Below are positions 39,101 through 47,650 of a stretch of DNA of 64,000 nt, in pieces. The stretch is from Lagopus muta (taxonomy: Eukaryota > Chordata > Aves > Galliformes > Phasianidae). The DNA lies in NCBI RefSeq assembly GCF_023343835.1, contig NC_064444.1, positions 11,397,719 through 11,461,718 on the forward strand, read 5' to 3'. The translations under genes and the position numbers were made by a program. Numbering within the stretch: position 1 is the first letter of the stretch; each line of letters starts with the position of its first letter. Under the pieces are notes generated by a model. That model had not been told where the DNA came from. It ran no database searches and worked only from the letters and a program-made list of their open reading frames with translations.

Positions 39101-41204
39101 CACAGAGATACTATATACATAGAATTCTATTTTTTTCTAGAACAGGATTAATAATGTTATAAATAACAAAAAATGAATTATTGCTGTAAGGAGGATGAAT
39201 TTAGAAATATAAAATATGTGAAGAAATAGGCATCATTTTAATCATATATGTGCTATCTTGCTTTGCTTAAAATTTTCAATAGGGGTTGTGTGGATTTTCT
39301 TCTTTTATGTTAAAAAATTTTTTGTAAGAAGCAGTTACTGTTCCTAAGTGGGAAAATGGTATGGTATGAGACCTAGAAAGATATTCAAGAGCGTTTTAAT
39401 TGATCCCCTTTCTCTGGTGAAGTAGGAAGGTGACACATAATTATTTTTCCCTGAAGCATCATTAATAATCTAGGCTTCTGATGAAACTTTATTTAAATAA
39501 ACAGTGTTTTGAAGCAGACTTTTTTTTGTTGCATATAAACTGTCCCTAGTTCCCTCGAGCTTTAACCATCTTACGTCAGCTTATTAGCAACAATTAAAGC
39601 AACTTATATCTTTTTAAAGATCAGAAATAATGCTCTGCAGCATTCTCAGGATGCAAGGGAAGAAGCGTCCAGTCTTGACTGACTCTTAGGATGGTCAGTT
39701 CAAAATGAAAGGATGAGCAGGATGCCCAGTAATTCTAGCCCAGTAATTCAATTCTTTTATTTATTTATTTTTCCCAGAGCTAGCACTGGGTTGAGTTCTG
39801 AAGAAAATACTCTAATGAACTTTTATGTGTCCACGGAGAGCCTTTCCATGGCCAAAACAGTAGCACCTGCTGAATGCAGAAAAATGTCTTTTTCATTTCA
39901 TTGCCATTTATAGAAAGAAGAGGCGTATCTGTGCCATCTTTTGTGTTCTGGTAAGCTAGCTGGAGGTATCAATGTAGCCTATTGCTGCTTGCTCTCCTAC
40001 TTTCATGACCCTGAAACTTAGCAAGAAGCAGAGAGCATGTTCATTTTTCTTTCCCTGTGAATAAGGCCTTTTTTGTTACTTCAGTGAAGAACTTCTGCTA
40101 GTTGTCAACATAGCATAAATTCAGCAGAAACCTGGCAGAAATATACACCAGTCTAACTACCATTATTGTGATTTAAACTGATGACTGAAGAATTGTAATG
40201 AGCACAGCTCTACTGAATAGTTCTGCCACTTTTAATGATCTCACCAGACTCGCAAAAGTCTGAGCTGGTATAATAAATGGAAACAAGAATTTCATCTTAT
40301 TCTTGTAGCTGTGTTCTGATTACTTCATAGAAAGACTAGGGGGAAATGGTATCTATCCTACATGCTACTGCAGTGCAATATTAAATGATTGCTGTTTTCA
40401 GTCTATGTGTAGTACCTCAAGTGCATTGAGCCTCCAAGCACAATGGCAAACAGACATGTTAAGTAGTTGGGATAGTTTCTGCTTTGCAAAAGCTTCCTCA
40501 ATCCAACATCTCTTCTTACCGGGGACAAGAAATAAAAAGGAATGCGATGGAATACAGTAAAATGCACTGCACTCTCAGCCAACCAATTTTCCTTAATCTT
40601 ACTTGAATCTTTTTTCTTGGAGGGTGGGAGGGGGGAGAGAAAGGAATGTACGTGTTCAGTGTTGAGATGCAGCTTTCACGTGCTCTGTAGTGCTGAAACA
40701 GTCCTCTGACATGTGATCAGGAATGTTATGTTGGACTTGACGATGCTCATGGGTCCCTTCCAACTCAGGATATTCTTTGAAAGTGGGATTTTCTCAACAG
40801 TTATTGAGAGCTAAAAGTGTTGGGTTTCTTCATCTAGAACGTCTGTATCACTATTGTAAAAGTAAGAGATGCATGCTTACAAATTTCTTAAGACTTACCT
40901 TCCTTTGCTGTTGAAACTCTGCAGAAGTTAGAGCACATCGTTTTTACAGAATTTTAAAGGTGGATTTAAATCTCAGAGGATTTAATCCTAATTTTTTTTT
41001 TCCCCCACTTCAGAGGTTCAACATGCTGTGAAGATTCCTGTTTTGATTGGATCTGGAGTTACTCTGGAGAATGTGAAGAATTACTTGGATGCAAATGCTC
41101 TAATAATTGGTTCGTATTTCAAGAGAGAAGGTTATTGGGTGAATGCTGTTGATCCTGACCGAGTGAAGAAGTTTATGGAGCACATAAGTAAACTGAGAGA
41201 ATGA
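18048..41204 (+). CDS. BtpA/SgcQ-family TIM-barrel protein, six coding exons
   Basis: Six exons totalling 807 bases encode 268 residues, the usual length for the family that includes cyanobacterial BtpA, E. coli SgcQ and C. elegans F13E9.13. Visible family blocks: [14 protein letters not shown] (residues 14-27), DGLIVEN (53-59), [10 protein letters not shown] (113-122), IFADIKKKH (154-162), [11 protein letters not shown] (167-177), [12 protein letters not shown] (185-196), PVLIGSGVT (214-222) and [10 protein letters not shown] (236-245). The glycine-rich TGTATG and IGSGVT loops are placed like TIM-barrel phosphate-binding loops. All introns are GT-AG and phases agree, so the gene looks functional. 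The ATG has a strong context (G at -3, G at +4). The Arg-rich first 13 residues may be a weak mitochondrial targeting peptide. The family's animal substrate is unknown; BtpA was linked to photosystem I stability in cyanobacteria, which cannot apply here. Confidence 0.93.
18662..18744 (+). CDS. BtpA-like coding exon 2
   Basis: Acceptor TGTTGTTGCAG, donor GTAAGT. It encodes [18 protein letters not shown] through YKDAGV. It completes the conserved LPGTPR block across the splice. Confidence 0.94.
18745..22126 (+). other. BtpA-like intron 2, left part
   Basis: AT-rich intron sequence before the provirus. I see no exon, RNA gene or recognisable repeat. Confidence 0.6.
22127..22414 (-). repeat. 3' LTR of the provirus
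   Basis: It aligns over its length with 23857-24183 (shared words AACTCCACAGAGGAGG, CAGTGGCAGTCAGCCCTT, GTGCAGCCAGGCTCCAC). On the minus strand the end reads TGTTACA and the left edge on the plus strand reads TGTAACA. It is about 40 bases shorter than its partner because of an indel near 22155. Confidence 0.85.
22415..22426 (-). other. Candidate polypurine tract
   Basis: The minus strand reads GAAGGGGTGGCG immediately before the start of the 3' LTR, the position where plus-strand synthesis is primed in retroviruses. Confidence 0.5.
22816..23325 (-). pseudogene. Degraded pol-end remnant of the provirus
   Basis: Following the integrase core in the minus orientation there is a frame of about 110 codons (22816-23154) with a GQRVWYR segment reminiscent of an integrase C-terminal region. 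Resemblance is weak and the reading frame is broken relative to the core. Its G14 run at 23046-23059 gives a proline stretch. Confidence 0.4.
23046..23059. repeat. G14 homopolymer inside the provirus
   Basis: Fourteen consecutive G on the plus strand, followed by ACGGGG. It is likely a post-insertion expansion; sequencing across it may be unreliable. Confidence 0.7.
23326..23694 (-). pseudogene. Retroviral integrase core fragment
   Basis: The minus frame shows the second catalytic Asp in [12 protein letters not shown] and the Glu in [10 protein letters not shown], 35 residues apart, the spacing of the DD35E catalytic triad. [13 protein letters not shown] precedes it and GILKATLK follows. The first catalytic Asp is not seen in this frame, and upstream sequence is degraded, so this is a non-functional remnant. 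Class assignment (ERVL-like or other) is not attempted. Confidence 0.8.
23837..23854 (-). other. Candidate primer-binding site
   Basis: On the minus strand TGGCAAGCCAGTCAGATT starts two bases after the end of the 5' LTR. Position and the leading TGG (pairing with a tRNA CCA end) fit; I could not identify the tRNA. Confidence 0.35.
23857..24183 (-). repeat. 5' LTR of the provirus
   Basis: It runs from TGTAACA on the left to CCCATACA on the right, about 327 bases; in minus orientation it begins TGTATGGGAACTG and ends TGTTACA. It matches 22127-22414 and, more distantly, the solo LTR at 52685-52976. Confidence 0.85.
24701..24716. repeat. T16 homopolymer
   Basis: Sixteen consecutive T on the plus strand in the BtpA-like intron 2. 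No attached element recognised. Confidence 0.7.
25200..25858 (+). mobile_element. Well-preserved 5'-truncated CR1 LINE with octamer tail
   Basis: The 212-codon frame at 25121-25759 is, from about residue 27, the C-terminal part of the CR1 reverse-transcriptase protein ([42 protein letters not shown]). It is followed by the short CR1 3' UTR and four ATTCTATG-type octamers at about 25827-25858, the hallmark CR1 3' end. The frame has no stop until the normal end, so the copy is relatively young. It is in the same orientation as the host gene. The 5' boundary is uncertain and may lie nearer 25065. Confidence 0.93.
25859..27399 (+). other. BtpA-like intron 2, right part
   Basis: AT-rich intron sequence between the CR1 and exon 3. 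I see a short duplicated word (CTATCAGTAG near 26780-26800) and nothing else. Confidence 0.6.
27400..27580 (+). CDS. BtpA-like coding exon 3, unusually GC-rich
   Basis: Acceptor TGATGTCTGCAG, donor GTAATA. It encodes [18 protein letters not shown] through ATAVALAAG. By hand count about 51 of 60 third codon positions are G or C, in the middle of an AT-rich intron landscape. Phase 0 in, phase 1 out. Confidence 0.94.
27581..33031 (+). other. BtpA-like intron 3
   Basis: About 5.4 kb, AT-rich. I see a T12 run near 29501 and no recognisable exon or element; open frames are under 100 codons. Confidence 0.6.
33032..33182 (+). CDS. BtpA-like coding exon 4
   Basis: Acceptor CTTTTATCAG, donor GTAAAC. 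It encodes [18 protein letters not shown] through IFADIKKKH. Only about 11 of 49 third positions are G or C, in sharp contrast to exon 3. Confidence 0.94.
33183..35111 (+). other. BtpA-like intron 4
   Basis: About 1.9 kb, AT-rich, with a TA/TG run near 34026-34048. No exon or known element recognised. Confidence 0.6.
35112..35239 (+). CDS. BtpA-like coding exon 5
   Basis: Acceptor GTGCTGTTGACAG, donor GTGAGC. It encodes [18 protein letters not shown] through LPADPGELR, including the TGTATG loop. The serine before it is split AG|T. The acceptor has a weak pyrimidine tract, but frame and family fit support it. Confidence 0.92.
35240..41013 (+). other. BtpA-like intron 5
   Basis: About 5.8 kb, AT-rich. 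It contains a CR1 tail fragment (40726-40778) and otherwise nothing I recognise. Confidence 0.6.
40726..40778 (+). mobile_element. Short CR1 3'-end fragment
   Basis: TTGGACTTGACGATGCTCAT followed by GGGTCCCTTCCAACTCAGGA and TATTCTTTGA matches the last bases of the avian CR1 3' UTR, with decayed octamers. Plus orientation. Confidence 0.75.
41014..41204 (+). CDS. BtpA-like coding exon 6 (terminal)
   Basis: Acceptor TCCCCCACTTCAG preceded by a long T/C tract. It encodes [16 protein letters not shown] through EHISKLRE and TGA at 41202-41204. It carries the IGSGVT and [10 protein letters not shown] loops and completes the barrel. Confidence 0.95.
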
Positions 41205-41582
41205 GTTAGTCAGCAAGCACTATTTCCCTGTTTGTGTACATAAATGCAGTGTGATATATCATACAGAATTAAAGCACAAATGTGCACTTGAATGGCTGAT
41301 AACTTTAAATGAAAACGCACATCATCTCTGCAACTGGCTGTGGAACATGGTGGCACTTTACAATGAGCTGGTGCTACGGTCTTTGTTTCTAGACCGTGTG
41401 TTTCTGTGGCACTCACAGCCATTGCCAAGGCAAAACCAGCTCTCCAAATGTGTGTAGCATATTCTCTCCTATAAGTAAAGTGCTTACGGGTTGCAGGATG
41501 AGCTGAGTTTTGTTTTGCATGTTAATACAATAGGACACCCTAAGTTTACAGCTAACAGTATTGTAAATTGGACAAGTTAATT

Positions 41583-41735
41583 AGCCTTTCAGTTTCCCCA
41601 TCTGTAAAATGATGATAATAGTACCTACATCACAGGGGGGTTGTAAGACATAATGAATGGATGAACGTACAGCACTTTCATCTCCTCAAATGAAGGGCTC
41701 TATTAAAGTTCAAGATCATTATTTTTTCATTAGAA
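41583..41735 (+). repeat. Ancient MIR/CR1-L3-like repeat tail in the 3' UTR
   Basis: TCAGTTTCCCCATCTGTAAA followed by ATGATGATAATAGTACCTAC, then CAGCACTTTCATCTCCTCAA and ATGAAGGGCTCTATTAAAG, closely follows the pattern I associate with MIR and L3-type 3' ends (the CAGTTTCC..CTGTAAAATG block and the AAAGCACTTTG..ATGAAAGGCGCTATAAA block). Assignment is from memory of family consensus patterns. Confidence 0.55.
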
Positions 41736-41826
41736 TTGTGCATTTATTACAAAAATGTAGTAATTGTATACCATACAAAAATTTAAGATAATTGGGAAAT
41801 TGATTTACCTACAATACTTATTAGGG

Positions 41827-41832
41827 AATAAA
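41827..41832 (+). terminator. Possible poly(A) signal of the BtpA-like gene
   Basis: AATAAA about 620 bases after the stop codon. One of at least two candidates. Confidence 0.35.
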
Positions 41833-41904
41833 TGTAAATATTTAATTACATTTTAAGTAGTGTTGGAATTTAGTCAAAATGCTTTCCAAAAAATTGGAAA
41901 TTTT

Positions 41905-41910
41905 AATAAA
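41905..41910 (+). terminator. Possible poly(A) signal of the BtpA-like gene, distal
   Basis: AATAAA about 700 bases after the stop codon, followed at 41914-41920 by a T-rich stretch that could act as the downstream element. Confidence 0.4.
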
Positions 41911-41930
41911 GTCTTATTTTTCAGCAAGCT

Positions 41931-44900
41931 CCTTCAACTTTGTACTGCTTCAGACTAGCATTAGTGACATTACAAACTGCCAGGTTCCTTCCAGCACACA
42001 AGGTGTAATTATGATGGAATCATTTCTACCAGAACTGACAGGTAAACACAGATTTTCATTTTTTGCTGTAAAACGTAGAGAGAAAATGTGACAGACTAAC
42101 TGTATACTGTAAGACTCCCCTTGAATTTGATCTTTTAGCTCTAAGGAAGTTTTTTAGAAACAACAACAACAACAAAGGATACCTGTTGTGTCACAGCTGT
42201 ATAAACTGTGGACATATGTTTTCATTCCTTGGGACTGTGAGCTACGTTTGCCCTCTGGGATCTCTCTCTTTCCTTGACATCTATGCATCAGGATTCTGCC
42301 AGTGCTTATGCAAGTTATATTGTACATATCAAAGCAAGCTTTTTTTCTGTCAGCTGGCAGAGCTCCCATGCTTCTCTGAACAAAACATACATCCTCCTTC
42401 AAAAGGCAAAAGAGATTTTCAGGAATCTTAGCTTCATTAATAGAATAGTGATTCCAAAACATCACAGCATGAGATTATCTTTTCCTCAGGTTCCTTTTTT
42501 CTGGACTAGCCTGTCTCCCACATGCCTCCCATCAAAAGCAGACAAATAACTGTGGTGAGCTGACCTCTAGAGAAGCGATTGTTTAGCCCCTATGGCAGCC
42601 TTGGCATTCTTCTGCTTATCTCCATTTTCCTCGTAAGTACGCTGACAAAGTTTCAGTGCATAGAAATTCTTCTAGGGGCATCTTTATTGTGAGTGGCGCT
42701 ACTTCTTGAGTCCACATTTACACAGGTGATTTAATCTGCTGAGCGTTTGGACTTCCATCAAAACTACTTGTCATAAAAAAGGAGCATGCGTGGATGAGCC
42801 ACTTGCAAGAAGTAAAATTAAGGGAAAAAACAATGAAGGAAAAAAAAAAAGGTGAGGTCACCCTCAGTCACCTCCTGCTCTCTCTCCCAGCTGCTGGTGT
42901 AGGCAGAGCACAAATAGTTGAGGATCACGGAAATGCTTTCTAAGTTCTTTTCTCCACACACTCATTCACTCTCAGCATATTCTGAGGTATTTATCAGGTC
43001 AGTCAATGATCTCATTTAACATCTAAGTTGTTTGAGTTCCATCCTATGCCCTTTTTATTGAGGAGAATTATCATGCTAAATAAAATAACTTAGGTCTTAG
43101 TGACATCAGTATGCTTAGGTTAGCACACTTTCACCTTTCTGTGGTAAGCACTGTTAGGGTTTTCATAGTTTTCATTGTTTCACAGAAGATGTAGTGGTGT
43201 TTGGGCCAAAACATATTTTCTGTTGTTAATAACCTCGGAAGTTATTTTCAGTAAATTCGTAAGCTAGGAAGGCTGACATGAGCAAACACTTGCACGTAGT
43301 CAGGTGAAAACGAGCGGTATTACTGTTTAGTGATAATTATATGTGAGGAATGGAATGCCGTTGCCAAAAGTCACATTAATTACTGTATGAAAATAATACG
43401 TGCTACCACCACGTTGAGTTGGCTTGTACTCATTCTCATCTTAAAAACCAGAAGCGATTGTGACTTTGAGGGGCTTTTCATTCCTAAAAGGTAAGGGAGA
43501 ACTACTTTGTTTAGACCTCGCATGCAGCATGGAAGTACTGCTGTACATGGTCTTTGCATGAGGAAAGCCTAGTGTATTTGTGTCATACTCATAACACGTC
43601 CCAGTACTACAGGCAGTCCTTGCACCATCAGTACTTCATTGCACACTGTGTAACACTTAGAGGACAGGCTGTAAGTTGGACTTGTGTTATTACAGATAAA
43701 CTCTAAGTGCAAAATGTAGGGACTGCAGGCAAAGGAAAGCCGATTTGAAAGCCTGGAAATGTGATTGATCACCAGCTCTCTATCATTCTTTGTGCTGAAA
43801 GTATTTGTCTGGCAGCATTAAGCATCTGCTTGCTTGTTTCACACAGATGCTGTAAGTAGAATTTGACCTTTTGTTCGGAAAGTGTTTGAATGTTTAATGT
43901 AAAAAATATGAAGTTATCAGAAAGGCTGCCTCTTTTGGGAAGAGCGTTCAATTTTTATACAGCCCGAGTTCTTAAAGTACTTTGGAGCATGAATAACTTC
44001 AGAGCAGAACAAAGAAGGCAGCGCTAATGTGTAGAAACTCCAGAAGTAAATAACAGCTGTTCAAGAAGACTTCTATTAAATATGTATTAATTAATTTGAA
44101 GTGCATCACTTAAATGTGTGAAGAGATTATCTTGTGTTAATTTACATTAAAACACACAGCACTTCTTAGCCTCATTACTGTATCCTAAGTGTATCCTAAG
44201 CTATCACCTCATTCCACACTGAACATTTTGTTGGGTTTTGATTGCTTTCGATTTGCCCTTTTAAAATGTCAGATAGTGGCCTCTTTCTTGATGGTTCTCT
44301 TCTTTCTCATGCATTTTATTCTTTCATGGTTACTGTGTGTACTTGTGTCCATTATGTGATTAACAGAAAGATCATGAAAGTGTATCAGTGACCACTCACA
44401 GCTCAGTTCCTTGATGTGTCCACCTGAACTTTGTGTGTGGTTTTCACTATTGACTTGTGAACCAGAAGGACGAATACAAAGGTATTAATGTGATACCTTT
44501 AGTATTACCTCTAGTAGAGGAAAGACACCTAGAAAAAATGGGATTTCTTTAGTGAAGCTACAGAGATATATAACTTGCTGATAATAATAATAGACTTTAT
44601 GATCTAAATCAATCTATAAATCTCATTCCATTCATAACACCAAAGTGTTTTATCCTACAGGGTAACCTGAAGGGCTGCGATTCTGGACAGTCACACTAGC
44701 TTAAAAAGCCTATCTCCTAATTCTGGGTTTAAACTTCTGAGCTTTACCTTTGTCATCCGACTTCTGACTCCCATGAGAAAGTACTAGTTAGCCCACAGCA
44801 TTTCATGGCAGTTCTTGTTCCTGCACCTATTGTAGCAGACTCATTGCTGAGAGAAAACTGAAGAATATAAAGGACTTGCAGGCTGGTTGTGGCAGAGCAG

Positions 44901-47317
44901 GAAAGAGGAAGGAAACTAGAATACCTGGCTGTAGCAAGATCTTGAAGTCCATGACAAATTATTACATAGCATGATTCTCTTGAGAGAAGTGAATGGGGAT
45001 GTTTATCCCTCTTGACTGTAGTTTCAGGTTGTTTGCAGCCTCTTCAGTTAAGACTTCATGAGTTTGCACCTGGGTTACGTTTCCAGGATCATGTCTGTTT
45101 GTATGTGTGCTTAGGGAGACATCTTTTGCTAAATGAAAGCTGCAGTTTAGCAGGATAATTATGGCAATAGGGATGATATCTGTAGCAAAATCCAGGCTTG
45201 GAATTTGCAGTTCCTTGCTTTAGGAGCAGATTTAGAGACTGTGTGTGTGTCCTTAAAAAAAAAAAAAAAAGAAGAAAAAAAAAACCACCCAAAGCAAAGA
45301 TTTGCATTAGAGAAACTTCATTTTCTGCACTCTTGCCCTAACAACCAGGCAGTGTATGAGGGATGAGGGATTGAAGCCATTTCTACTCCATAAACTAGAG
45401 AGAGAATTGTTTTTAGCTTGTGTGGTTCTATAAGCATGACATCCTGGAGCTGGCTTTGAATGCATGATAGAGACAAAGAACTGGTACTTAGATGTTGAGC
45501 TTACAAACAGAACTGCCTGGTTTTGTTTTGTTTTTGTTTTGTTCTTTTGCATTTGGAATGACAATCTTTGAAGCCTAAATGTTCAGAAAGGGTGGAAAAA
45601 TTGGACTGAGATATTCTTTTTGTGGCCTAATGTGCCATGGTGCGTAGTGGAATTGAACCGCCTTGCTCCACTCTATAGTCCCTGCTGCAGAAGTACTATC
45701 AGAACTTAAAATCCTTCCAATAAGTACTGAGCTGGATTTCCTCCATAGAGATATCAGGGGAAATTATCCAATTAATTCCTTGCTTTTATAAGAAGCACTG
45801 CTTTTACTGGAGCCTGCAAGAAATTGTGATATGGAACTTCTCTCCATTGTTTTCCACTCTTTAAATGCTTGTTTGGATTTAGAAAACCATTGCTCCTTCC
45901 TGTCAGCCTACGTAGATCTGCAGTGAAAAGACAACACAGAGGCAGCTGTGACACGTGAGTCAGGCCAGAAGATCTGTAGTTAAATGTTGAAGCTAATAAA
46001 TGCTTTTTACCCAAAGTCTTCAATGCACAGATAATTTTAGAGGAGGGGAAATTTCTGCAAATAGGAAAACCCCTCACAAGAGGCAAAAGAGCTACAATTC
46101 TCAACCTGATTTGCTTCTTTTCCATATTATTTGAAGCTTTAGAAGGTAAAGGTAAAGAAACAAGAATGTTTCTTGTTAAATAGCTCAGAGTGGGAAAGAG
46201 CACGAGGGTAGTTTCCTTGATTAAAAATCTATTGATTCTTTTAACAGGCAGGTTTCTTTCAATATGTCAGCAGATGATTTTGCTGAATTGGGCTAAAACT
46301 ACTACTTCTTTCCTGTCACTGTCAGGTTCTCATTGTTTCGCAGTGTAAATGCAGTGTTGGACAGCAAGCCTTATGCTTTGATTTCTTTTTCCAGAGGACT
46401 TTACTATCTCTGAAATGAATGGCAGAGAGATGGTGCTTGTTTGAAGGGAATGTTTGGTTCCTGTGTGCTCCTCTTCTAATAAACACATTCTGCTGTAGCT
46501 GTGTAATACATGATTATTATTATTTTTTTTAAAGAAGTGTGGATTAGAATTAGTACCAGGAGGAGCAGAAGCAACTTCCACTTCGCCTGTTAACCAGAGA
46601 TCTTGAATCCTTCCCCATCTTTGATTTCCTTTTGGTATCTTAAAATGCATATGAAACTTCTGTTTTCGTCTTGCTATCAGTAAAGGGAGATAGAATCTAA
46701 CGTAGGTGGTAAAAGCTGATGAACCTGCTGGTATTTCAGACCTTCTTATTGTTTGAGAACATCAGGTGTAAAAGCGTAAGTTTGTTGTAAAAGAAACTTT
46801 ATATTTCCAAGTGGCATTCCTAAATCCAGATCTTAAACAATACTTTCTCCTTCCCTTGGCCCACTCAGCTGTGGCTGTGCAGGGACCAAACAAGAGTTAT
46901 GCACACCACTGCCTTGGTGTGCCTGCCCAAGTCAAGGTGGAGAAGCTGCACATCCCAGCACCTCCTCAATGCTGGTGACCCCAGACTGGACCTACTGGAC
47001 ATACAGCAGATGCAGTGGGTACTGTTCCCACACATTTAATCCACTGCCAGGCCACATTCTGAGGAACCTGACTTTGTGCAACTGAAGATGATGTTGTGCA
47101 AAAGCTTGCAACAGAGAGTTGTTAACATGCAGGCAGTGACCACTCAGAATCTTGGAGACACTTCATTACCTCTGGGAGCTCCAGCCTGTGCACAGTTGTC
47201 AATACATTGACTGTGTGAACAAATGCTCTGTCCGTGAGCTTCTGTATGGAATTTTGCAGGTAAAAGGTGCTGCATGCACCACTGCCATGGGGCATTAGCT
47301 TGGTAGAGCCTCTGTAG
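41931..47317. other. Gene-free interval
   Basis: I see simple repeats (CAACAA near 42161-42176, A-rich at 42840-42850 and 45255-45284) and no exon-like segment with flanking splice sites and family resemblance. Confidence 0.55.
45255..45284. repeat. A-rich tract after GT repeat
   Basis: A short GTGTGTGTGT run at about 45240-45250 is followed by long A runs broken by GAAG. Confidence 0.7.
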
Positions 47318-47650
47318 GCTGTGTAGGGGCCTATAAGAAGGGAGACAGACTCTTTAGAGGGGTCTGTTCTGACAGGGCAAGGGAAAATGGTTTCAAAGTT
47401 GCAAAAGAGGAGATTGAATATTGAAGACCGAATATTAGAAACACGGGCTTTTTTTTTCAGTAGGGTGAAAGGTGTTGAAGCACTGGAACAGGCTGCCCTG
47501 AGATGTGGTGGATGTCTCTCCCTGGAGATGTTCAAGGTCAAGCTGGACAGGGCTCTGAGCACCTGATGGAGCTGTAGGCATCCCTGTTCATTGCAGGGGA
47601 ATTGTACGAGACAGCCTTTAAGGGTCCCTTCCAATTGAAATGATTCTATG
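47318..47650 (+). mobile_element. CR1 LINE 3' fragment
   Basis: From GGGCCTATAAGAAGGGAGAC through GACAGACTCTTTAGAGG, a GAGGAGATTGAATATTGAAG segment, TGAAGCACTGGAACAGGCTG and TCAAGCTGGACAGGGCTCTG to GGGTCCCTTCCAATTGAAAT and ATTCTATGA: the typical CR1 3' third. It is plus-oriented and diverged, with one remaining octamer. The reverse-strand frame of 170 codons across it is an artefact. Confidence 0.88.

Larger units (their letters stand above)
41205..41930 (+). other. 3' UTR of the BtpA-like gene (approximate)
   Basis: AT-rich sequence after the stop. Possible poly(A) signals are ATTAAA near 41268, AATAAA at 41827-41832 and AATAAA at 41905-41910, so isoforms of different length are possible. 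The end is an estimate. Confidence 0.45.

Noticed and set aside
18048-41204. Recent bacterial transfer or contamination as source of the BtpA-like gene
   Set aside because: The gene is split by five spliceosomal introns containing bird CR1 and LTR elements, and an animal branch of the family is already known.
47122-47634. 170-codon minus frame
   Set aside because: Largely the reverse strand of a CR1 3' fragment, a common artefact of that repeat. A 115-codon minus frame at 62800-63147 is explained the same way.
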